Under the pieces are notes generated by a model that ran no database searches, was not told where the DNA came from, and was given only the letters and a program-made list of their open reading frames with translations. Positions 1 to 8,368 of a stretch of DNA of 29,356 nucleotides are shown in pieces. Positions within the stretch are counted from its first letter, which is position 1. The number at the start of each line of letters is the position of its first letter. The position numbers and the translations under genes are program-made. The DNA comes from CAZJDM01 sp964544765 (GTDB lineage Bacteria > Bdellovibrionota_B > Oligoflexia > CAYFLR01): positions 1 to 29,356 of the forward strand of contig CAZJDM010000042.1 of the NCBI GenBank assembly GCA_964544765.1, given 5' to 3'.

Positions 1-195
1 TCCACGACCTCCGCGATCACCGCGACCACCGCCGTTATCTCTACGACCTCCGCGATCTCCTCGACCACCGCGACCATCGCCATTTCTTCCCTGGGCTGAT
101 AAGGCTGAAGAAAGAATAGCTAAAGGTAATACAAGACTTGCTATCAAAATAAAATGGGGTAAATACTTCCGGTTTTTTTTACAAAGTAATCTCAT
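1..195 (-). CDS. Secreted Gly/Arg/Asp-repeat protein (partial, N-terminal end only)
   Basis: An open frame runs from an ATG at 195 off the left edge, giving 65 codons. A GAGGAG ribosome binding site lies just upstream of the ATG. The translation starts with a basic n-region (MRLLCKKNRKY), a hydrophobic core (FILIASLVLPLAIL) and an apparent cleavage site near SALSAQG. It then becomes a low-complexity run of Gly, Arg and Asp built from units such as GDRGGR and GGRGDRGG. The repeat continues to the edge, so total length is unknown. Such RGG-like tracts occur in exported or surface proteins of many kinds and give no enzyme function. Seen: signal peptide and repeat. Inferred: export to periplasm or surface. 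Confidence 0.72.
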   Translation of the reverse strand, partial: MRLLCKKNRKYLPHFILIASLVLPLAILSSALSAQGRNGDGRGGRGDRGGRRDNGGGRGDRGGRG

Positions 196-560
196 GACAA
201 TCTCCTCATACTTAAGGTTGATTCCTGTAACTCTTAATTCTAAAAAAGGCGGCCTGTTTTATAATTGATTTAAGGTTCTGCAATTTTGGGGCCAAAAATA
301 AGCTTAGTACAATTAACTGAAATTAAAGGAATAATCAGATAGCAAACTGAAATTTAGATCACATTTTAGTCAAGATTTGATAGCGTCCCAGTATAACTTT
401 GATACTTATAAAGTAATCTGTAAGAAATAATTGTAGGCAATTTTAAATACTAAAGCTAAGCTTCACAAATTATTTCTTGATATTCTTGAAAAGCTTTGTT
501 AGTAATTTTTCCTCTACAGTAGTTTTTAGCCAACATTTATTTTTTGAGCGAGTAATTATT
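196..560. other. Intergenic region between divergent secreted-protein genes
   Basis: This 365-base stretch holds the divergent control region for the Gly/Arg protein (minus) and the 1122-aa secreted protein (plus). It is AT-rich. TATAA-like boxes are present (TATAAC near 393, TATAAA near 408, and on the minus strand TATAAA near 260), but none has a well-spaced -35 partner, so I do not call a promoter. An in-frame upstream extension of the plus gene starts at a TTG at 477. I regard it as non-coding because the signal peptide begins at 561. Confidence 0.4.
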
Positions 561-3500
561 ATGAGATTAAGAAATGATTTCAAAATTATACCTAATTCAT
601 TGCTGTACTATTTATTATTACATTCATTGATTGTTTCCTTCTTTAAAATCAATCCTATTTATGCCGAAGGAAGTGTGACAATTCCTCTTTCAGTAGTAGG
701 ACCCCCAGCTCGAGATTTAAGAATAGATGAATTTGAATTATTACAAAATAGATTACATAGGAATAATCCACTTAACTCATCCCCATCTGATAAAATCTTA
801 CCCCTTGGAGATGCCACCCAAATTTCACGATCTAACTTACAACGAGCACCCTTTGAAAGAAGTGATCATTTAATAGATCCAGCTAATAATAAGATATGGC
901 AAATTCACGAATACCCCGCATCATCATCTGCATCTAATAATGGTAATGGAACTTTCCCTGAACAAAACGGTAAGGTGAGATTTATTGCCCATGAAGCTAC
1001 CAATACATTTACTTATATGGGACGAGTACAAAACATTAATCAACCAAATGAATATTATCGATTTACTATTTCCCGATATACTCACGCAACTCTTCTAAGA
1101 AGTGCCTTACTTCGCAAATTAGGGTACTATGTTCCATCCCCCCAATACTATAGGCAGCTCAACTTACATTTAGCCTCACAAAAAGAAATGGATGATTTTA
1201 TCTCCTATACCCAAAAAGCTACGAATTCTGATTTCTTCGATCGTAAGTGGATAACTAAAAAAGATGATAAAAATTGGATCTTAACATTTACTCATGTGGT
1301 TTTAGAACCTGCACAATCTGACTATTATGATGGCAACTGGGGTTATGCGCCCCATCCCCATCATCATGCGGTCTTTTTACAAAAATTAAGTCAACATCGG
1401 GCTTTTCGCGCTCTGATTATTCCTTACGTCTTAACTGACATTCCCGAAAGTTTTAATCGTTATTCGCCCCGAGCAGGATCTATTAAAGCCGATAGTGTTG
1501 TTTTAAATCACCCTTCAGCAGCATCCTTTGCCGCTTGTACCGCTCCCGACGCTCGTTGGATTTTAGAAAAGATGGGTGAATTCCAAGAATCTGATTGGAA
1601 CGAAATTATCGCCTCAGCGAATCTTCCCTCAGAAACCCATGATTTAATCAAGGCTAAATTATTGCACCGACTTGATAATTTATACAAATTATTTCAACTA
1701 ACCCCTAAAGTTAAGTTAGTTTTGCCACCATTAAGAATAAATTCTCCTTCCGGGTTAGTTGTAAATGGAAAAGTAACTAGAGAATACGTTGCAGGATTAC
1801 CAGTTCGAATCGCCCATGGAGATAGAGACTCTCCTTTTAAAGATGGTGATATGCAACGTTACTTAACCATGTCACTTAAGGCCAGTGTCATAAAAACGGC
1901 CCTGGATAAAATTAATGATAAACTGATAATCAGAGGGACTGAACACGCTGTTAAAAAGCGTCGTGAGGAAGTTCTAAATAAAGTTAGGCAACATATAAAA
2001 GAAAATCCACAAGAACCTCTTTACCAATCAGTGGAGTCATGGGGCGGTCCACTAGCTAGCTTATCCATTAATGCGGACCGTTATCTAGCAACCGGAACAT
2101 ATTTTGACAGTCAGGCACCTATACAGTTAGTAGATACTATGTCTTATGGAGGTAGTGTCGGTTATTTCCGGGCCTGGGATGGTTTTGCTCCTCATGTTCC
2201 TACCGCTGTAGCTCAGTTTTCCATGCAACGAAGTTATATTCATGTTCGTCCTTTAGCAAGTATTGAAGAAGGTACCAAAGTAAGCTGGTTAGATATGTAT
2301 ACCCCCCGTTTTATGAACGGGCTGGCAGAATTGTTAGCCGAAAAGAAAGGTGAAGTTGCTGGAGAAGCCTTTGATCGTTTTATGCAAGAACTAAAACCAG
2401 GTGAGGTAATAACAATAACCGATAGTTTTGGAGCAACAGCCTCACTACAAAGGATTACACCCATCAGCTATTTTATGGACGTTAAAAACTCAATCAATTC
2501 TTTGCAAAACATCGTGGTGGGAGTAAAAGGCAGTTATGTAATATTAAAACAAACATCCATTGTAAGAACCAAAAAAGGTATTCAAGTTTTTATTCGAACT
2601 TTTAACAAACCAGGGGCAGGTACTTTCTTAGATGTAAATTATTTTATCAAATTATTCAGCTTGAGGTTAGATACTACAAATGCGGATATTAAAACCGATG
2701 CTTTTCTGATAGATTATAACGCAGAACTGGCTACCCAAGTGGATTCTACCCAAAATACTGACTTTATCGAAAAACGAAAACAGCTTAGAGATAGTTTTGA
2801 GGTATTGATTAAAGACAATGATCCCGAACTCTTTTATTCTTATTTCAAGGGCCGTGAGTTCAAAATTACCCACGATCTTCGAACCACTTCAGCTAAGATG
2901 TCCTTACTTTTTATAAGAGAAATGTCATTTGACGAAACACACGAAGTTACAATTCAATACCCCCCTAATCCTGACCATCCGCATCTTGACCCAACTAGTG
3001 AGGGTCAGCTGGTAAGAATCTACGCTCATACCAAAGGTTCTTTAAGCGGTCGTAATCCATTTGAGCTTATCGGAGATATTGCTATGGGCTTTCTTGATAC
3101 TTTTGGTATTATATCACGAAATGAAGATCCCAATCCCGCTAACATACCATTTGGTAGTGCCGAGTGGAAAATTTTATCGGTTGAACGAGACTTGAGTAAA
3201 AATGATCCTTACCCTCAGGTTGGTAAGGTAGATGAAGTTTGGGGTGGTTGGCACTTAGACAGACACGATCTTATTAGACTTTTAAGGGATATCAATTACA
3301 AATTTGAAGATGTACCTGCTTATCGCCCTATTCAAATGGGAGTTTTTGCCACCGTTGAATCGATCGACTTTTATCGCATAACCGCTCATCTTTCTATTTT
3401 TGAGTCTGGGCTCAAAAAATTGAATAGACTTTTTACTCCCAGCCAACGTAAAAATGAAGACTACTTTTTAGAACAAATAGTAGCTCTTCTTAGAGCAGAA

Positions 3501-3929
3501 AACAATATGTGGGATTGTTCTGATACGGTGGAAAAAATATCAAGATTTGGACATACCGTATGGCCACCTGTTGATCCTCGTATTAGATGTGTAAAATCAT
3601 GGTATGACAATCTGCTATTCCTAAGAAAACAAAGGCCCAAAAATCCTAAACAAAAAGTAGATCGGTTAACCAACATTCTAAATAGTTTGGAAGAAAAAGT
3701 CTCTAAAGGTGCCATACTATGGTTTTTAGGCAAGAAAAATTATCTATTTTTTATTAGAATAAACGGATTTCGCAAAGGTGATGAGGATGGTGATCTAGAA
3801 CTTGTTTTTGATAGCCACGGAAAACCAACCAAAAAATTTCCTGAGGCTAACGGAGCCAGAGCCGCCTATGCTCGTGAGATCGGCATTTCACCGGCAGAGT
3901 TAAATCGTTCCAATGGAGGTTTCCGATGA
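561..3929 (+). CDS. Large secreted protein of unknown family, coupled to the downstream subtilase
   Basis: I start this 1122-aa protein at the ATG at 561. There the sequence gives a signal peptide (MRLRNDFKII, a hydrophobic stretch around residues 14-30, cleavage probably after PIYA). Starting at the TTG at 477 would bury it behind 28 extra residues. The ribosome binding site is weak. The mature part has no motif I can tie to a known family. Visible features are a His-rich stretch (GYAPHPHHHAVF, about residue 262), 'LRKLGYYVPSPQYYRQL' (about residue 180), and a C-terminal third with few cysteines. The last four bases overlap the start of the subtilase gene (ATGA, 3926-3929), so the two are almost certainly translated together. 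They may act in one exported process, for example protease and partner or substrate. That link is inference from gene order. Confidence 0.85.
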   Translation: MRLRNDFKIIPNSLLYYLLLHSLIVSFFKINPIYAEGSVTIPLSVVGPPARDLRIDEFELLQNRLHRNNPLNSSPSDKILPLGDATQISRSNLQRAPFERSDHLIDPANNKIWQIHEYPASSSASNNGNGTFPEQNGKVRFIAHEATNTFTYMGRVQNINQPNEYYRFTISRYTHATLLRSALLRKLGYYVPSPQYYRQLNLHLASQKEMDDFISYTQKATNSDFFDRKWITKKDDKNWILTFTHVVLEPAQSDYYDGNWGYAPHPHHHAVFLQKLSQHRAFRALIIPYVLTDIPESFNRYSPRAGSIKADSVVLNHPSAASFAACTAPDARWILEKMGEFQESDWNEIIASANLPSETHDLIKAKLLHRLDNLYKLFQLTPKVKLVLPPLRINSPSGLVVNGKVTREYVAGLPVRIAHGDRDSPFKDGDMQRYLTMSLKASVIKTALDKINDKLIIRGTEHAVKKRREEVLNKVRQHIKENPQEPLYQSVESWGGPLASLSINADRYLATGTYFDSQAPIQLVDTMSYGGSVGYFRAWDGFAPHVPTAVAQFSMQRSYIHVRPLASIEEGTKVSWLDMYTPRFMNGLAELLAEKKGEVAGEAFDRFMQELKPGEVITITDSFGATASLQRITPISYFMDVKNSINSLQNIVVGVKGSYVILKQTSIVRTKKGIQVFIRTFNKPGAGTFLDVNYFIKLFSLRLDTTNADIKTDAFLIDYNAELATQVDSTQNTDFIEKRKQLRDSFEVLIKDNDPELFYSYFKGREFKITHDLRTTSAKMSLLFIREMSFDETHEVTIQYPPNPDHPHLDPTSEGQLVRIYAHTKGSLSGRNPFELIGDIAMGFLDTFGIISRNEDPNPANIPFGSAEWKILSVERDLSKNDPYPQVGKVDEVWGGWHLDRHDLIRLLRDINYKFEDVPAYRPIQMGVFATVESIDFYRITAHLSIFESGLKKLNRLFTPSQRKNEDYFLEQIVALLRAENNMWDCSDTVEKISRFGHTVWPPVDPRIRCVKSWYDNLLFLRKQRPKNPKQKVDRLTNILNSLEEKVSKGAILWFLGKKNYLFFIRINGFRKGDEDGDLELVFDSHGKPTKKFPEANGARAAYAREIGISPAELNRSNGGFR

Positions 3930-6900
3930 GAATTAGCTTAATCTTTTCCTCCCTATTTTTATTTAATGTTTTAGTATCTAAGAGTTTGACTAACGATCCC
4001 TTTTTTGATTTTCAATGGAGCCTGGATAATAATGGCAGGTCACAGAAAGTTGAATTCGATTTTGTCAACAACCACCACGTTACCGGACGATCAGGGGAGG
4101 ATCTTAATATTGACTGGTCAGTATTACCAGCTAAATTTCCCTCAACTAAAAAGAAAACCAAGAAAAAGAAAATTATCGTTGCTGTATTAGATACGGGAAT
4201 TGATAAAAATCATCCTGACTTAGTAAATGTTCTCCATCGTAAACCTTCTGAATGCGCCGCCTTGGAAAAATTTAAAAAATGTATAACTGATAAAGGAAGA
4301 GCGGCTTGCGAAAAGATTTGGTTCAATTTAAACCATCCCGAAGTTGATCAAGACAAAAACGGATATCCTCTAGACTGTAACGGTTGGAGCTTATTAGGTC
4401 CAGTAAATGAAGCTGGAATCAGGGGTAAACCCGATTTTGGTGATGAAACAGGACACGGTACGCATTTAGCTGGTATTATTGCGGCTCAGCATCAAAACCA
4501 AATAGGTATTCGAGGTGTTTCTACTCAGGTTGAAATACTACCAGTACAAGTATTAAGTGAAAACCCTTCAGAACCAATAAAACCATCATCAACTTCTTCA
4601 TCAACTTCCTCAGGCTCTTTGATCGATCCTAAGGATAAAAGTTTCAAAGGCAAAGGAACAAGCTTAGCAGCCATGGTTGCCCGTGGAATTGTCTATGCCA
4701 TCAATTCAGGAGCCCAGGTTATTAACTTCTCCTTAGGATGGCCCCAAAGCAGAGATTCAGATCTAATGCGAGAAAAAATTGCCGAAGCTCAAAGCAGAGG
4801 TATTATTGTTGTAGCAGCCGCGGGAAATGACGCAACCCAAGCGCTATTACGCCCATGCAGTTATCCTGAGGTAATTTGTGTTGCTTCACATGGGCCAGAT
4901 GGAGCTATCTCGCACTTTTCTAATTATGGAAGTGGTGTAGATATAGCCGCTCCTGGACTAAATATTCTCAGTACCTGGCCTTCCACTATGCGACCGAAAC
5001 GTTTTCGTTCTATTTTCGGATACGAATACTTACATGGTACTTCTCAAGCCACAGGCTTTGTAACGGGTATGGTAGCAAATCTTCTTTATCTTGGATACCC
5101 TACTAATGAGATTTATCCTCGCTTAATATTAGGTGCCAGAAAACACCGAAAAGCACTCGCTATTCGAACGGTATATCCTTATTCCAAAGACCAAGCAAAC
5201 AAACAAGATTCCTTACTCTCCGGATCTAAGATTCCAACTAAATTTACTCTTTCAGGGAACGCTGATTTTGTTGGAAGTTTAAAGGTGAATCCTTCTCCCC
5301 TTATATTACCTATAGAAAAAGAAGAAATTAAAATTACTTGGGACGGTACTTCTAAAAAACTTACTTTACCTTTTAAGTTAAAAAACTTTTGGACCACCGG
5401 ACAAAACGTTTCAATTAAGGGTAGCATCTTAAAACATCATCCCGATGCTATTCGTCCTAAACTTATCAAAAGTAGTATTGAAAAACAATTCACTAGCTGG
5501 GAACAAGAAGAGGTTAAAGAGTTTATTGCTACATTAGCGATAGACGATCAATTATCACCTTCTTTATCAAGGTTACCAAGTGATATTACCTTAGACATTG
5601 AAGTTAATATCGCCGGTGTATCTAAGCGTCATTTTCAAATTAAAGGTGATGTGATCGTTCCGGTAGGTAAAGATTTTAATTCAGATCGTTCGTTTCATAT
5701 TAAACTTAATGATCTTCCAAAAGGTCGTTATTCTTTTATCCCGTTTTACTATAGATTTGATAATCAGAGCCAATTTTTAGATTATTACATAATCTCTTAT
5801 GGAAATGAAACATGGGACATTAGTTTATTAATTCAAGATAGGGGACAGGATTTTCGTAATGGAGATTATTCTATTACCGGTAAATTCAGTATACCTGCCT
5901 TTAAATCAGATCAATATATTAGAGAAAAGATACATGCTCGGCTCGATTATAATTTTGATGGAGTCAGTGAATATATTATAGGTTTCTTAGAGGATCGATC
6001 AAAACTCGAAGAACCTTTACCATCACCCATTCATTTGTATTTTTTAAATCACAATTTCGAGGTAATCGATTCCTATAGTTATGATAGTGAACTGGCTCAA
6101 TTCCCCTTTAGACCTCATTGGATGCGTTTAAAGGGTAAAATGACTCCAGCTTGGATCTCCTATGGTAATGATCCTTATAAAAAAGTTACTTTACGAGAAG
6201 CATGGAGAAATCCTGAAGGATATGAAGCTCCGAAAAGGCGTTTTTATTACCTGGCAAATGGCAAATTAGAAGCCATCTCTGAGCACCAAGAATATAAATT
6301 TATGGATCTTTTAACTCCTACTAATCAACAGCGCCAAGAAGGAAAGATCCCAGTATTAATGGCTAAAAATTTGGGAACAGAACTGGCTCCATCTTATGTT
6401 AATGATTTTGCCATCGCTGAAGTATATGAGGGACGGGTGATTAACTTTACATTATTAAGCAGCATTACCAAATTAAGCAGCATTACCAAGATTGCCTATC
6501 GTAATTTTCTTGATGCTAGATATGGAGATATTATTTCTTTAAATGAGGATTTTCCACAAACTTATGTTGGAAGATATTGGTTTGGTAAGGATAAATTAAA
6601 ATGGCAGCGATTAACTCTATTTTTAAATTCATCACGAAAATTCGTTGACTATCAATTACCTCCGGTTCACCCAATGATCGATGCTAACCTCTATACTAGA
6701 GCAGTGTTTTGGGGTAAACAAAGAGCGGGTGCCTTTACACTCACCAACAGTGAATTACAATTTCATGATTTGTTAACTGGAAAAATTACTTTTACTTCAT
6801 TAGAACGATACACTTTTTATCCTGATCTGATGTTTACTAGTTTGCTCCTTCCCATAAGAATTGCAGAACGCTCCAATTCCGCAGATTATTTACCGGCTTT

Positions 6901-7123
6901 ATATACAACTGAAAGATCCAGATTTAATAGAGGATTAAAAATCACTTTACCTTTTTATAATCAGCGCAAAGAATTAATTGAGCTTATATCACCCGCAATA
7001 ATGCATTTACAAGCCCAAAAGGGGTGTGGTTCACTAGATTACCCATTCTTAGGAAGTGATGATTTATATTACATTGACTATCGCTGTCACGATAAGATTA
7101 TTCGCATACCTTTAATATATTAA
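3926..7123 (+). CDS. Secreted subtilisin-family (S8) serine protease with large C-terminal region
   Basis: This 1065-aa protein starts with a signal peptide (MRISLIFSSLFLFNVLVSKS) followed directly by 'NDPFFDFQWSLDN', the entry motif typical of S8 peptidases. The catalytic triad is intact: Asp89 in VLDTGID, His177 in GHGTHLAG and Ser373 in HGTSQATG, with the oxyanion Asn301 in AAAGND. There is little room for a conventional propeptide. A Lys-rich run (residues 75-82) precedes the Asp motif. A Ser/Thr-rich insert (about 219-231) and several Cys (110, 119, 128, 151) lie between the His and Ser blocks. About 680 residues follow the catalytic domain. They are probably beta-rich and include an FG-GAP/calcium-loop-like sequence 'DYNFDGVSEYIIGF' near 670. 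The gene overlaps the preceding one by four bases. It probably acts outside the cytoplasmic membrane on proteins; the substrate is unknown. Confidence 0.93.
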   Translation: MRISLIFSSLFLFNVLVSKSLTNDPFFDFQWSLDNNGRSQKVEFDFVNNHHVTGRSGEDLNIDWSVLPAKFPSTKKKTKKKKIIVAVLDTGIDKNHPDLVNVLHRKPSECAALEKFKKCITDKGRAACEKIWFNLNHPEVDQDKNGYPLDCNGWSLLGPVNEAGIRGKPDFGDETGHGTHLAGIIAAQHQNQIGIRGVSTQVEILPVQVLSENPSEPIKPSSTSSSTSSGSLIDPKDKSFKGKGTSLAAMVARGIVYAINSGAQVINFSLGWPQSRDSDLMREKIAEAQSRGIIVVAAAGNDATQALLRPCSYPEVICVASHGPDGAISHFSNYGSGVDIAAPGLNILSTWPSTMRPKRFRSIFGYEYLHGTSQATGFVTGMVANLLYLGYPTNEIYPRLILGARKHRKALAIRTVYPYSKDQANKQDSLLSGSKIPTKFTLSGNADFVGSLKVNPSPLILPIEKEEIKITWDGTSKKLTLPFKLKNFWTTGQNVSIKGSILKHHPDAIRPKLIKSSIEKQFTSWEQEEVKEFIATLAIDDQLSPSLSRLPSDITLDIEVNIAGVSKRHFQIKGDVIVPVGKDFNSDRSFHIKLNDLPKGRYSFIPFYYRFDNQSQFLDYYIISYGNETWDISLLIQDRGQDFRNGDYSITGKFSIPAFKSDQYIREKIHARLDYNFDGVSEYIIGFLEDRSKLEEPLPSPIHLYFLNHNFEVIDSYSYDSELAQFPFRPHWMRLKGKMTPAWISYGNDPYKKVTLREAWRNPEGYEAPKRRFYYLANGKLEAISEHQEYKFMDLLTPTNQQRQEGKIPVLMAKNLGTELAPSYVNDFAIAEVYEGRVINFTLLSSITKLSSITKIAYRNFLDARYGDIISLNEDFPQTYVGRYWFGKDKLKWQRLTLFLNSSRKFVDYQLPPVHPMIDANLYTRAVFWGKQRAGAFTLTNSELQFHDLLTGKITFTSLERYTFYPDLMFTSLLLPIRIAERSNSADYLPALYTTERSRFNRGLKITLPFYNQRKELIELISPAIMHLQAQKGCGSLDYPFLGSDDLYYIDYRCHDKIIRIPLIY
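6454..6489 (+). repeat. Perfect 18-bp tandem duplication inside the subtilase gene
   Basis: ATTAAGCAGCATTACCAA occurs twice head to tail (6454-6471 and 6472-6489). It keeps frame and doubles a six-residue unit, giving SSITKLSSITKI in the C-terminal region. An exact copy at DNA level suggests a recent slippage event. Confidence 0.95.
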
Positions 7124-7142
7124 TATATTTAATATATTAAAG
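7110..7142 (+). terminator. AT-rich stem-loop at the 3' end of the subtilase gene
   Basis: CTTTAATATATTAA (7110-7123) and TTAATATATTAAAG (7129-7142) form a perfect 14-bp stem with loop TATAT. The TAA stop codon is inside the 5' arm, and CATTTTTATTTC follows. The stem is almost all A-T, so its strength as a terminator is doubtful; it may serve 3'-end processing or stability instead. Confidence 0.4.
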
Positions 7143-7338
7143 CATTTTTATTTCAGCCACACTTTTTTCATTATAGAAATATAATTTTATTTGACATCAC
7201 TCGTTTTTCTAGATATTTAATCACCAATACAAAAATTTAATTACTCAAAAACCATAGTTAGAAACTTGGTATTAAAACTAATTCAGGTTTCTAGTAGAGT
7301 TTATTTGGTGTTTTGTTTCACAACAAGAGGAGGAGTTT

Positions 7339-8262
7339 ATGAAAAGTTTGGTTAAATCGAAGAAGTCTTTATTGGCTCAATTAATCTTACTGAGTCCCAT
7401 TGTGGTAGTCCTTTGGGCCTGCGGCGGTGGTGGTGGTGGCGGTAGTTCGCCAGCTTTATATTATCCATATGAAAATGTATATGGAGATATTTGTAGTACA
7501 TTAGAAGCTACTCCAGGATGTACATTTTTACGTTCTGATGATACTAGAATTAAAGTAACCGAGGATCCTCATTATAACAATGATGGTAATGGTTCTAATG
7601 ATATGTGGTACGTAAAATTTGATTCCAGTGGTCGATTTGCAGATTCTTATAACCAAGATGAAGTTTTACAAGAAGAAGATATTCATATTTCTGAATTTGC
7701 TAATTACATTAACGGTTCCACTATAGGAGTGGGAACTAGCGGATTTTTCTGGGAGGATGTAAGTAGTGGTACTTATTGGTTAGGTAAAAATGGAGTTCTT
7801 TATAATGCCAATTCAGGTGAAGAACAATACGGACAAGCTATTAACAGTGCCTCTGCTGGACAAGCTGCTGACACTAACTTTGCGGCTCTTAGCAGCGAAG
7901 CTAATGATAAGCTGGTTCAATTAGGAGCCAATAAACTACAAACTCAATACGGTTTCAAGCCTGCAAAAGCACGTGCAATTGCTTCTGCTTTAAATCGATG
8001 GGGAGTCGCCGCACAGGAAAGAGGTCGTACAACCGCTAAAGACATGGATACAACCTTTAAAGCCGTCTTTGGAGGCATATCTTTCAGCAGTGCATTAGCT
8101 GCCGTTAAAGAACTTAAAGGTGGAAATAAAAGTCCTATTCGTGATCTTACTTCTAGAGCAGCTAATGCTTTAGATATTCAACCACATGAAGCCCAAAGGT
8201 TTATTAAAGGTATGTATAAACAAGCCTTAGCCAGTTGGGGATATGAGGGGGTTAGTTGGTAG
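7339..8262 (+). CDS. Lipoprotein with poly-Gly tether, unknown function
   Basis: A strong ribosome binding site (GAGGAGG) precedes the ATG. The 307-aa product has a basic n-region (MKSLVKSKKS), a hydrophobic core and the lipobox LWAC with Cys28. Seven consecutive Gly residues and SSPALYY follow, a flexible tether after the lipidated Cys. The middle (about 40-170) is rich in Tyr, Asn, Ser and Asp and contains 'NDGNGSNDMW'. From about residue 180 to the end the protein looks helical and Ala-rich (AKARAIASALNRWG, EAQRFIKGMYKQAL). I do not recognise the family. It stands alone between the subtilase and a terminator hairpin, with its own 215-base upstream region. A membrane-anchored location is well supported; function is not. 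Confidence 0.85.
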   Translation: MKSLVKSKKSLLAQLILLSPIVVVLWACGGGGGGGSSPALYYPYENVYGDICSTLEATPGCTFLRSDDTRIKVTEDPHYNNDGNGSNDMWYVKFDSSGRFADSYNQDEVLQEEDIHISEFANYINGSTIGVGTSGFFWEDVSSGTYWLGKNGVLYNANSGEEQYGQAINSASAGQAADTNFAALSSEANDKLVQLGANKLQTQYGFKPAKARAIASALNRWGVAAQERGRTTAKDMDTTFKAVFGGISFSSALAAVKELKGGNKSPIRDLTSRAANALDIQPHEAQRFIKGMYKQALASWGYEGVSW

Positions 8263-8302
8263 ATCGTTATAGTGTGTTTGTTTTTCGTGCGTAATAATAT
8301 AT

Positions 8303-8356
8303 AACCCTCAGACATTAAATCACAACTTGATTAGTAAATATGTCTGGGGGTTTTCT
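8303..8356 (+). terminator. Rho-independent terminator after the poly-Gly lipoprotein gene
   Basis: AACCCTCAGACAT (8303-8315) pairs with ATGTCTGGGGGTT (8340-8352), a 13-bp stem with one T-G wobble and a 24-nt loop, followed by TTTTC. It lies between convergent genes and could also act weakly for the hybrid kinase on the minus strand, where its flank is only moderately T-rich. Confidence 0.7.
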
Positions 8357-8368
8357 CATAGCAGAATA

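Noticed and set aside
477..560. TTG-initiated N-terminal extension of the 1122-aa secreted protein
   Set aside because: It would bury the signal peptide that begins at the ATG at 561 and has no ribosome binding site.
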